In this document: in pieces, positions 5,014-10,778 of the stretch | Position numbering within the stretch: position 1 is the first letter of the stretch | Layout: every line of letters begins with the position of its first letter | Assembly: GCA_900550705.1 (NCBI GenBank) | Contig: URTG01000046.1 | Span: forward strand, 1-10,778 | Length of the DNA: 10,778 nucleotides | Reading direction: 5' to 3' | Source: an uncultured Eubacteriales bacterium | GTDB taxonomy: Bacteria > Bacillota > Clostridia > Oscillospirales > Oscillospiraceae | Notes under the pieces: generated by a model | The model's input: only the letters and a program-made list of their open reading frames with translations | The model's database searches: none | What the model was told of the DNA's origin: nothing | Position numbers and translations under genes: made by a program

Positions 5014-5712
5014 GTGGCAAAGAAGGTTTTGATCGTCGAGGACGACCGCAACATCGCCGACCTGCTGAACCTGTATCTGGATAAGGAGGGCTTCGAGACC
5101 CAGGTGGCCCCCGACGGCGGCAAGGCCGTGGAGCTGTTCCGGGCCTTCGTCCCCGACCTGGTGCTGCTGGACATCATGCTGCCCGTGATGGACGGCTGGA
5201 CCGTTCTGCGGAAGATCCGCGAGACCGACAAGACCCCGGTGATCATGCTCACCGCCAAGGGCGAGACCGAGGACAAGGTGGCCGGTCTGGAGAAGGGGGC
5301 CGACGACTACATCGTCAAGCCCTTCGAGATGAAGGAGGTCCTGGCCCGCATCCACGCCGTGCTCCGCCGCACCGGCGGCGAGGAGGAGGACAAGGGCAGG
5401 AAGCTGACCTTCGACAAGCTGGTCATCAATCTGGATTCCTATGAGCTGCTGGTCAACGGCCAGCGGGTGGATACGCCCCCCAAGGAGCTGGAGCTGCTGT
5501 TCCATCTGGCCTCCTCCCCCAACCGGGTGTTCACCCGGAACCAGCTGCTGGACGAGGTGTGGGGCTTTGACTACTTCGGCGACAGCCGGACGGTAGATGT
5601 CCACATCAAGCGCCTGCGGGAGAAGCTGGAGGGCGTCAGCGATCAGTGGCGGCTGAAGACCGTGTGGGGCGTGGGCTATAAGTTTGAGGTCAGTCCCGCC
5701 CCGGCGAACTGA
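5014..5712 (+). CDS. OmpR/PhoB-family response regulator
   Basis: The protein is 232 aa. The receiver domain (about 3-118) has the acidic pair D10-D11, the phospho-acceptor D53 in LLDIMLP, the switch threonine T80 and the conserved K102 in KPF. The winged-helix DNA-binding domain (about 130-226) ends with SRTVDVHIKRLREKLE (191-206), the recognition-helix region of this family. It should be phosphorylated by the sensor kinase encoded 8 nt downstream and act on promoters in the cytoplasm. The GTG at 5014 is chosen because AAAGGAG lies 8 nt upstream; the in-frame GTG at 5005 overlaps that ribosome binding site. The closest named relatives by general appearance are PhoP, WalR and ResD; the sequence alone does not decide between them. 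It is the first gene of the operon, and the direct repeat in its promoter suggests autoregulation. Confidence 0.95.
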   Translation: MAKKVLIVEDDRNIADLLNLYLDKEGFETQVAPDGGKAVELFRAFVPDLVLLDIMLPVMDGWTVLRKIRETDKTPVIMLTAKGETEDKVAGLEKGADDYIVKPFEMKEVLARIHAVLRRTGGEEEDKGRKLTFDKLVINLDSYELLVNGQRVDTPPKELELLFHLASSPNRVFTRNQLLDEVWGFDYFGDSRTVDVHIKRLREKLEGVSDQWRLKTVWGVGYKFEVSPAPAN

Positions 5713-5720
5713 GGCGGCCT

Positions 5721-7160
5721 ATGAGGTCACTCTACAAGCGCCAGCTGACCATGATGGTGGCGGTGATGGTCCTGTCCTTCACCCTGCTGTCCGCCGCCTT
5801 TATGCTGCTGTCTTACCGCTACATCACCTCAGAAAAGCGGGGGGCCATGGAGCGCAACGCGGGGTATATCGCCTCGTTCACCTCCTCCTACTTCCAGGAG
5901 TACCCCAGTATTCAAGACGAGTTTTACAGCAACTATGTGGCCACCATCGCCAAAATTTCCGATTCCTATGTCATCATTGCCGATGCCAACGGCAACATCC
6001 TCTACGCCACCGACGGCAGCTATTTCTACTCCTACAAGGGCCAGACCATCCCCGGCGACGTGGTGCAGAAGATCACCTCCTCGAAAAAGGGCTACTCCGC
6101 CCTGACCAATCTGGAGGGCATTTACAGCGAGCGGCGGTATATGGCCGGCCAGGCGGTGTCCATCCAGCTGGGGGGCGTGTCCCTGACCCGGGGGCTGGTG
6201 CTGGTGTCGGCCGATGCCAGCACCCTGGCCGAGATGTGGTCGGCCACAGCCACCATCTTCTTTTTCTCCGCCGTGGTGGTGCTGCTTATCTCGGTGGTGG
6301 CCAGCACATTGACCTCCGCCTATCAGTCCAGGCCCCTGAACGAGATGGCGGAGGCCGCCCGGAAGTTCGGCCGGGGGGAGTTTGACGTGCGGGTCACCGG
6401 GTATGAGGACCGCTGCGACGAGATCAGCACCCTGGCGGAGGCCTTCAACTCCATGGCCGCCTCGCTGGAAAAGGTGGAGAGCCAGCGGTCGGAGTTCATC
6501 TCCAACGTGTCCCACGAGCTGAAAACCCCCATGACCACCATCTCCGGCTTTGCCGAGGGAATTCTGGACGGGACGATCCCGCCGGAGAAGGAGCGGGACT
6601 ACCTTCGGGTCATCGTGTCGGAGACCCGGCGGCTGTCTCGCCTGGTGCGGCGGATGCTGGACCTGAGCCGCCTGAACGCCCTGGCAGAGGACGCAGTCAC
6701 CGCCCAGGAGCAGTTCGATTTGACAGAGATCATGTCTCAGGTGCTGATCAGCCTGGAGGGCAGGATCACCGCCCGGCACCTGGATGTGGAGGTCCAGATG
6801 CCGGACGAGAAGGTCGCCGTCTGGGGGGACCCGGATGCCATCACCCAGGTGTGCTACAACCTGCTGGACAACGCCGCCAAGTTCGCCGCGGAGGGCACCT
6901 CCCTGACGGTCATCATCACCTGCAAGGACGACAAGGCGTACACCACCGTCCGCAACCTGGGGGCCACCATCCCCGCCGACGAGCTGCCCCGGCTGTTTGA
7001 CCGGTTCCACAAGGCCGACTCCTCCCGCTCCATGGACCGGGACGGCGTTGGCCTGGGACTGTATATCGTAAAAACCATTCTGGGCAATTTGAAGGAGAAC
7101 ATCACCGCCACCAGCGAGGACGGCGTCACCGAGTTCACCTTCAGCCTGACCCTGGCCTGA
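5721..7160 (+). CDS. Membrane sensor histidine kinase
   Basis: The protein is 479 aa. TM1 lies at about 8-31, an extracytoplasmic sensing region at about 32-170 and TM2 at about 174-198; a HAMP linker (about 199-252) leads into the HisKA dimerisation domain. The phosphorylated histidine is H265 in SHELKTP. The ATP-binding domain has the N box (N380, N384 in NLLDNAAKF), FDRF (426-429) and the glycine lid GVGLGLY (442-448). The G1 position reads NLGATIP (412-418) rather than DxGxG, so the usual adenine-contacting Asp is replaced by Asn; I recall similar NxGxxIP forms in clostridial kinases. The sensor region has a PAS-like strand, VIIADANGNILYATD (84-98), as in PhoR-type kinases. The ATG follows the regulator's stop codon by 8 nt, so the two are translated together. 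Confidence 0.95.
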   Translation: MRSLYKRQLTMMVAVMVLSFTLLSAAFMLLSYRYITSEKRGAMERNAGYIASFTSSYFQEYPSIQDEFYSNYVATIAKISDSYVIIADANGNILYATDGSYFYSYKGQTIPGDVVQKITSSKKGYSALTNLEGIYSERRYMAGQAVSIQLGGVSLTRGLVLVSADASTLAEMWSATATIFFFSAVVVLLISVVASTLTSAYQSRPLNEMAEAARKFGRGEFDVRVTGYEDRCDEISTLAEAFNSMAASLEKVESQRSEFISNVSHELKTPMTTISGFAEGILDGTIPPEKERDYLRVIVSETRRLSRLVRRMLDLSRLNALAEDAVTAQEQFDLTEIMSQVLISLEGRITARHLDVEVQMPDEKVAVWGDPDAITQVCYNLLDNAAKFAAEGTSLTVIITCKDDKAYTTVRNLGATIPADELPRLFDRFHKADSSRSMDRDGVGLGLYIVKTILGNLKENITATSEDGVTEFTFSLTLA

Positions 7161-7176
7161 GAAATGAGGAATTCCT

Positions 7177-8424
7177 GTGGAGCATCGAACTGACGACCTG
7201 TGGACGGGCGGCCCCTGGGAGCAGCCCGCCCGCCCCGTGCCCCCCTTCCGCCATCGGTATCCCACGGCGGGCCGCCCGGTGCTGCGGGTCCGCCGCCGCC
7301 GGAGCCGGCTCCGGGTGCTGGCCGCCCTTGCCCTGACGGCCCTGCTGTGCGCCGGGGTGCTGGGGGTGGGCGGTCAGCTGTTCCTGCTGTGGCAATACGG
7401 CGGCCCCGGCGGCGACCCCATCGTCCGGCAGGAGGAGGACAGCACCCTGCCCCCCGCCATCCGCCGGGCGGAGACGGGCACCGGCGTCACCGTAGACCTG
7501 AAGGCGGCGGCGGGGGAGCCCCTGGCCTATGACCGGATCTATCAGAAAAACGTGGTCTCCATGGTGTCCATCCGGGCGGAGAGCGACAAAACCGTCAGCA
7601 GCGGCACGGGAATCATCCTCACAGAGGACGGCTATCTCATCACCAACGCCCATGTGGTGGCGGGGGCGGACCGGGTCCAGGCGGTGTTCTGGAACAACCG
7701 GGCCGCCCAGGTGGAGCTGGTGGGCTTCAACGCCGGGGAGGACCTGGCGGTGCTGAAGGCCAACGTCACCGGCCTCACCCCGGCGGAGTTCGGCAGCTCC
7801 GACGCGCTGCGCTGCGGCGACCCGGTGGCCGCCCTGGGGGACCCCCTGGGCTACCGGTCCAGCATTACTGACGGCATTGTCTCCGCCCTGGACCGGGACG
7901 TGAGCATGGGCGGCGGCAGGACCATGCAGCTCATCCAGACCAGCGCGGCCATCAACTTCGGCAATTCCGGCGGGGCGCTCATCAACCAATACGGCCAGGT
8001 GGTGGGGGTCACCACCATCAAGATTGTGGCCAGAGACGGCTCGACGGAGAGCATGGGCTTTGCCATCCCCTCCGTTCGGGTGAAGTATGTGGTGGACCGG
8101 CTCATCGCCGGGGAGCCGGTGCGGACTGCCGCCCTGGGCATCACCGTCAGCACCGTGCAGGCCGACGAGGGCGGCTTAGAGGTCCTGCTGGTGGATGCCA
8201 GCAGCGACGCCGCCGCCCAGGGCATCCGGCCCGGCGACGTGCTGAAGGAGGTCAACGGCCAGACCATCACCGGGGCGGACGTGCTCCGGCGGCTGAAGCT
8301 CACCATGGCCCCGGGGGACAGGGTCACCCTCACCTGGAGCCGGGACGGCCAGAGCCGCACCGCCCAGGTCGCCATGATGGATGCCGACGACATGGGAGCC
8401 GAGAGGAGCGACGACAAGACATGA
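7177..8424 (+). CDS. Membrane-anchored HtrA/DegP-like serine protease with one PDZ domain
   Basis: The protein is 415 aa. A cytoplasmic Arg/Pro-rich N-terminus (1-46) precedes one membrane segment (about 47-72), placing the rest outside the membrane. The trypsin-like domain (about 120-312) has the full triad: H159 in TNAHVV, D189 in EDLAVLK and S264 in GNSGG. A single PDZ domain (about 318-402) has the carboxylate-binding loop ALGI and the RPGD motif (351-354). Proteases of this type degrade misfolded envelope proteins and are often controlled by an adjacent two-component system (for example CssRS with HtrA in Bacillus). GTG at 7177 follows the kinase stop by 16 nt, with GAGGA 6 nt before it. 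The start of the next gene overlaps its stop by 4 nt. Its target and activating signal cannot be read from the sequence. Confidence 0.94.
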   Translation: MEHRTDDLWTGGPWEQPARPVPPFRHRYPTAGRPVLRVRRRRSRLRVLAALALTALLCAGVLGVGGQLFLLWQYGGPGGDPIVRQEEDSTLPPAIRRAETGTGVTVDLKAAAGEPLAYDRIYQKNVVSMVSIRAESDKTVSSGTGIILTEDGYLITNAHVVAGADRVQAVFWNNRAAQVELVGFNAGEDLAVLKANVTGLTPAEFGSSDALRCGDPVAALGDPLGYRSSITDGIVSALDRDVSMGGGRTMQLIQTSAAINFGNSGGALINQYGQVVGVTTIKIVARDGSTESMGFAIPSVRVKYVVDRLIAGEPVRTAALGITVSTVQADEGGLEVLLVDASSDAAAQGIRPGDVLKEVNGQTITGADVLRRLKLTMAPGDRVTLTWSRDGQSRTAQVAMMDADDMGAERSDDKT

Positions 8425-8918
8425 TCAACACGACCCTGTGCTATATCCGGCGGGGAGAGGACTATCTCATGCTCCACCGGGTAAAGAAGAAAAACGACAT
8501 CAACCACGACAAGTGGATCGGGGTAGGCGGCAAGTTTGAGGACAAGGAGAGCCCCGAGGACTGCCTGCTCCGGGAGGTCTGGGAGGAGACGGGCCTGACC
8601 CTCACCGGCTACCGATACCGGGGCATTGTCACCTTTGTCTCCGACCGGTATGAGACGGAGCTGATGCACCTGTTCACCGCCCACCGCTGGACCGGGACCG
8701 TCAAGGACTGCGATGAGGGCGTTCTGGAGTGGGTCCCCCGGGCCAAGGTGGCCCGGCTGCCCAGCTGGGAGGGGGACAGGATATTCCTGGACCTGCTGGC
8801 CCGGGAGGAGGAGCCCTTCTTCTCTCTGAAGCTGTGCTACGAGGGGGACCGGCTGGCCCTGGCGGTGCTCAACGGCAAAACCATCCGGGACGGGACCCAG
8901 GGGGGCGAGGCGCAGTGA
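8421..8918 (+). CDS. Nudix hydrolase, MutT/8-oxo-dGTP diphosphatase-like
   Basis: The protein is 165 aa. Residues 37-59 match the Nudix box GX5EX7REUXEEXGU exactly: G37, E43, R51-E52, E55-E56, G58, L59. The lead-in HDKWIGVGGKFE (29-40) resembles MutT/MTH1-type enzymes that hydrolyse oxidised purine nucleoside triphosphates; the exact substrate is not fixed by the motif. It should be a soluble, magnesium-dependent cytoplasmic enzyme. The ATG overlaps the protease stop in ATGA, and its ribosome binding site (AGGAG at 8404-8408) lies inside the protease gene at a rather long spacing, so translational coupling is likely. The next gene again starts by overlap. If it does sanitise oxidised nucleotides, it would fit a stress operon, but the pairing is inference. 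Confidence 0.92.
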   Translation: MINTTLCYIRRGEDYLMLHRVKKKNDINHDKWIGVGGKFEDKESPEDCLLREVWEETGLTLTGYRYRGIVTFVSDRYETELMHLFTAHRWTGTVKDCDEGVLEWVPRAKVARLPSWEGDRIFLDLLAREEEPFFSLKLCYEGDRLALAVLNGKTIRDGTQGGEAQ

Positions 8919-9736
8919 AAATCATCGACGCCCACCTGCACCTGTTTCCCTCCTCTCCGGAGACCGATGCCATGGCCCGGGCGGTGGGGCACGAGAACTC
9001 GACGGACCACCTGCGGCAGGAGTATGCCCGCCTGGGCATGGTCCACGGGGTGGTCATGGGCAACCGGAGCCTGGAGCTGGGCTTCCATCAGTACCCCACG
9101 GACCTGTTCCACTACTGCGTGGGGCTGGACAGCCTGGTGCTCCGCCGGGGGCAGTCCGTCCCCCAGGACCTGCCCGACCAGGTGGAGGCCCACCTGCGGC
9201 GGGAGGACTGCTGCGGCGTGAAGCTCTACCCCGGCTACAACCGCATTTGGCTCCACGACCCGGTGTATCAGCCCATTTACGACCTGGCGGCCCGGTACGA
9301 CAAGCCGGTGGCCATCCACATGGGCTTTACCGCCACGGCCCGGGCCCAGCTGAAATACTGCCACCCCCTGGTGCTGGATGAGACGGCGGCGGACCACCCC
9401 AAGACCCGCTTTGTGATGTGCCACTTCGGCAACCCGTTTTTAGACAGCGCCGCCGCCGTGGTGGAGAAAAACCCCAACGTGGCGACCGACCTGTCCGGCC
9501 TGCTGGAGGGGCGGCTGGAGCTGGATACCTATTTCCGGGAGCAGGCGGGCTATGTGAATCTGCTGCAAACCTGGCTCACCGCCATCGACCAGTGGGACGA
9601 CATCCTGTATGGCACCGATTGGCCCATCATCAACCTGGAGGAGTACATCCGGTTCATCCAGCGCCTTCTGCCGGAAAAGCGGTGGGAGCAGGTGTTTTTC
9701 CGCAACGCCAACCGAATTTACGGACTGGGGTTATAA
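8915..9736 (+). CDS. Metal-dependent amidohydrolase (amidohydrolase-2 / COG2159 type)
   Basis: The protein is 273 aa. The N-terminus IDAHLHL carries the first metal ligands H7 and H9. Further likely active-site residues are K103 in GVKLYPGY, H135 in AIHMGF, H170 in CHFGNP and D235 in GTDWP, in the order expected for a TIM-barrel amidohydrolase of the ACMSD/gamma-resorcylate decarboxylase superfamily. Members hydrolyse or decarboxylate small molecules; the substrate here is unknown. There is no signal peptide. The start is GTG at 8915, overlapping the Nudix stop as GTGA; an upstream in-frame extension exists only because the Nudix gene is open in this frame. It is the last gene of the five-gene operon and is followed by a hairpin. 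Confidence 0.9.
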   Translation: MKIIDAHLHLFPSSPETDAMARAVGHENSTDHLRQEYARLGMVHGVVMGNRSLELGFHQYPTDLFHYCVGLDSLVLRRGQSVPQDLPDQVEAHLRREDCCGVKLYPGYNRIWLHDPVYQPIYDLAARYDKPVAIHMGFTATARAQLKYCHPLVLDETAADHPKTRFVMCHFGNPFLDSAAAVVEKNPNVATDLSGLLEGRLELDTYFREQAGYVNLLQTWLTAIDQWDDILYGTDWPIINLEEYIRFIQRLLPEKRWEQVFFRNANRIYGLGL

Positions 9737-9765
9737 AAAATAGCCTTCCCCCAGGGGAAGGCTTT
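9736..9765. terminator. Terminator-like hairpin after the amidohydrolase gene
   Basis: AGCCTTCCCC (9742-9751) and GGGGAAGGCT (9754-9763) form a compact stem directly after the operon's stop codon. Only a short T-run follows on the plus strand, whereas six A residues precede it, giving a stronger T-tract on the minus strand. It probably works in both directions. Confidence 0.6.
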
Positions 9766-9801
9766 CGGGAATAAAACCACGAAAAGAACAGGAAAATTAC
9801 A

Positions 9802-10320
9802 ATGAATTACGCAGACATCCGGCCCATCGACGTGGCCAACGGCCCGGGAATCCGGGTCTCGCTGTTTGTCTCCGGCTGTCCCCACCGCTGTGAGGGGTGC
9901 TTTAATCCGGAGACCTGGGACTTTGACTCGGGCAAGCCCTTTGGAGAGGCGCAGGTCCAGGAAATTCTGACCGCCCTGGACAAGCCCTATATTCACGGCC
10001 TGTCCCTGCTGGGGGGCGAGCCCCTGGCCCCGGCGAACCAGGCAGACGTGCTGGCCCTGGTCCGGCGGGTGCGGGCGGTTTTTCCCCAGAAGGACATCTG
10101 GTGCTACTCCGGCTACCAGTATGAGGACCTGATGGCCGGGACCGTCGGTGCGCTCAGCCGCCCCCTGGTGGAGGCCCTGGACGTGCTGGTGGACGGCCCC
10201 TTTATTCTGGCGCGAAAGAATCTCAGCATCCGCTTCCGCGGGTCAGACAACCAGCGGCTCATCGACGTGCCCGCCTCGTTACAGGCGGGAAAAATCTGTC
10301 TCTGGGATGGCGTTGAGTAG
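9802..10320 (+). CDS. nrdG: Anaerobic ribonucleoside-triphosphate reductase activating protein
   Basis: The protein is 172 aa, slightly longer than the roughly 155 aa of E. coli NrdG. It carries the radical-SAM cluster motif CPHRCEGC (C26, C30, C33; CX3CX2C), followed by FNPETWDF, typical of NrdG, and the SAM-contacting GGEP at 71-74. NrdG uses a 4Fe-4S cluster and S-adenosylmethionine to generate the glycyl radical on NrdD, allowing dNTP synthesis without oxygen. The usual partner nrdD is not upstream here and there is no room for it downstream before the next gene, so it must be elsewhere or reached by a different arrangement. The ATG has a modest AGGA 8 nt upstream. Other radical-SAM activases of similar size are possible but the motif set favours NrdG. 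Confidence 0.9.
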   Translation: MNYADIRPIDVANGPGIRVSLFVSGCPHRCEGCFNPETWDFDSGKPFGEAQVQEILTALDKPYIHGLSLLGGEPLAPANQADVLALVRRVRAVFPQKDIWCYSGYQYEDLMAGTVGALSRPLVEALDVLVDGPFILARKNLSIRFRGSDNQRLIDVPASLQAGKICLWDGVE

Positions 10321-10398
10321 GGCGCTGTGCTGCGCTGTACCAAGCCGGTGGACGGAGACAAGCCAGAAACATAACCTATTTTTGAGGAGGAACCTTCT

Positions 10399-10596
10399 AT
10401 GAAGCGACTGTATCGTTCGACCCATGACCGGATGCTGTGCGGTGTCTGCGGCGGCATCGCGGAGTATTTTCAGCTGGACCCCACCCTGGTCCGCCTGGGC
10501 TGGGCCCTGTTCTGCATTCTGGGCGGCAGCGGCGTGCTGGCCTATATTATAGCGGCCATCATTATCCCCAACGACCCGGTGGACCCGATGTATTAA
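10399..10596 (+). CDS. PspC-domain small membrane protein
   Basis: The protein is 65 aa and consists only of a PspC domain. The N-terminal RLYRSTHDRMLCGVCGGIAEYF (3-24 approximately, key residues R11, G15, GG at 18-19) and DPTLVRLGW (27-35) are the hallmark. One hydrophobic segment (about 33-57) is followed by a short PNDP tail. PspC proteins act in envelope stress responses in enterobacteria; in Firmicutes such short forms are common and mostly uncharacterised. GAGGAGG lies 8 nt before the ATG, a strong ribosome binding site. A terminator-like hairpin in repeat copy B follows about 95 nt after its stop. No clear promoter is visible in the 78-nt gap after nrdG. Confidence 0.9.
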   Translation: MKRLYRSTHDRMLCGVCGGIAEYFQLDPTLVRLGWALFCILGGSGVLAYIIAAIIIPNDPVDPMY

Positions 10597-10676
10597 AAAG
10601 CAATCGAATCATACACCGAAACCGCGTTGTAGGGGCCAGGCTGTCGAAAAAGTCCTTCCAGCCAAAGGATTCGGAG

Positions 10677-10778
10677 GGAGGGATAGTTTGAAAGGGGACC
10701 GTCAGGGTCCCCTTTTTCTTAAATCACTAACATTTTAACGCAGTTAAAATGTTTGCAGCTTGGCAAAAAAGCGGCGAA
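10677..10778. repeat. Interspersed three-hairpin repeat, copy B (cut by the window edge)
   Basis: This is the direct counterpart of copy A, with 93 of the first 98 bases identical. H1 (10691-10715) and H2 (10729-10753) are complete. H3 begins at 10757 but its right arm lies beyond the window. Its left arm differs from copy A at three positions and is followed by GCGGCGAA, the version also seen in copy C. Confidence 0.85.
10691..10717 (+). terminator. Terminator-like hairpin H1 of repeat copy B
   Basis: AAAGGGGACC and GGTCCCCTTT form a 10-bp stem followed by a T-tract on the plus strand. It lies downstream of the PspC-domain gene and is the best candidate for the end of the nrdG-pspC transcript. 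Confidence 0.65.

Noticed and set aside
5829..7265. 478-codon minus-strand open frame antisense to the sensor kinase
   Set aside because: It is a GC-driven shadow frame, rich in Gly, His and Gln, with no domain signature.
10639..10669. Possible further repeat piece with CTGTCGAAAAAG before copy B
   Set aside because: It resembles the start of the third hairpin (TGTCAAAAAG), and short competing stems (GGCTG/CAGCC, TCCTT/AAGGA) exist, but the match is too short to call another copy with confidence.

Overview
The window looks like chromosomal DNA from a GC-rich, strictly anaerobic member of the Clostridia, probably Oscillospiraceae of the Flavonifractor/Lawsonibacter/Intestinimonas kind. This rests on the GC-rich codon use, strong AGGAGG-type ribosome binding sites with frequent GTG and TTG starts, an anaerobic ribonucleotide reductase activase and Firmicutes-type regulatory genes. 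The placement is inference; no species can be named from the sequence alone.

Layout. (i) 1-170: an interspersed repeat made of three successive hairpins, ending just past the 3' end of mnmE. (ii) 171-3285, minus strand: mnmE (tRNA wobble-uridine modification GTPase) and, upstream of it, an FAD-dependent oxidoreductase with a ferredoxin-like cysteine cluster. The gap between them (1548-1890) holds a terminator, a tight cluster of four DnaA-box-like 9-mers next to an AT-rich stretch, and a GC-rich hairpin in the mnmE leader. (iii) 3286-3678: divergent intergenic region with an extended -10 promoter for each side, a perfect 13-bp palindrome, and a folded 5' leader in which a degenerate relative of the repeat hairpin sits inside a second closing helix. 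(iv) 3679-4857, plus strand: a cation diffusion facilitator with two C-terminal cytoplasmic domains. (v) 5014-9736, plus strand: a tightly packed five-gene operon: response regulator, sensor kinase, membrane-anchored HtrA-like protease, Nudix hydrolase, metal-dependent amidohydrolase. (vi) 9802-10596: nrdG and a small PspC-domain membrane protein. (vii) 10677-10778: a second direct copy of the repeat, cut by the window edge.

How the genes fit together. The two-component system and the HtrA-like protease suggest an envelope or protein-quality stress circuit, with two small metabolic or repair enzymes translated in coupling with the protease. The sensor and regulator resemble PhoR/PhoP in domain layout, and a Pho-box-like direct repeat lies upstream of the regulator's -10 element, so autoregulation is plausible. 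The CDF protein should export a divalent metal, best guess manganese. mnmE lacks jag upstream and has no visible mnmG downstream, so the common Firmicutes gene order is broken here.

No mobile-element gene, CRISPR array, tRNA or rRNA is visible. The protein-coding content is largely recognisable housekeeping and regulatory material. The least explained parts are noncoding: the repeat family, the structured CDF leader and the DnaA-box cluster.
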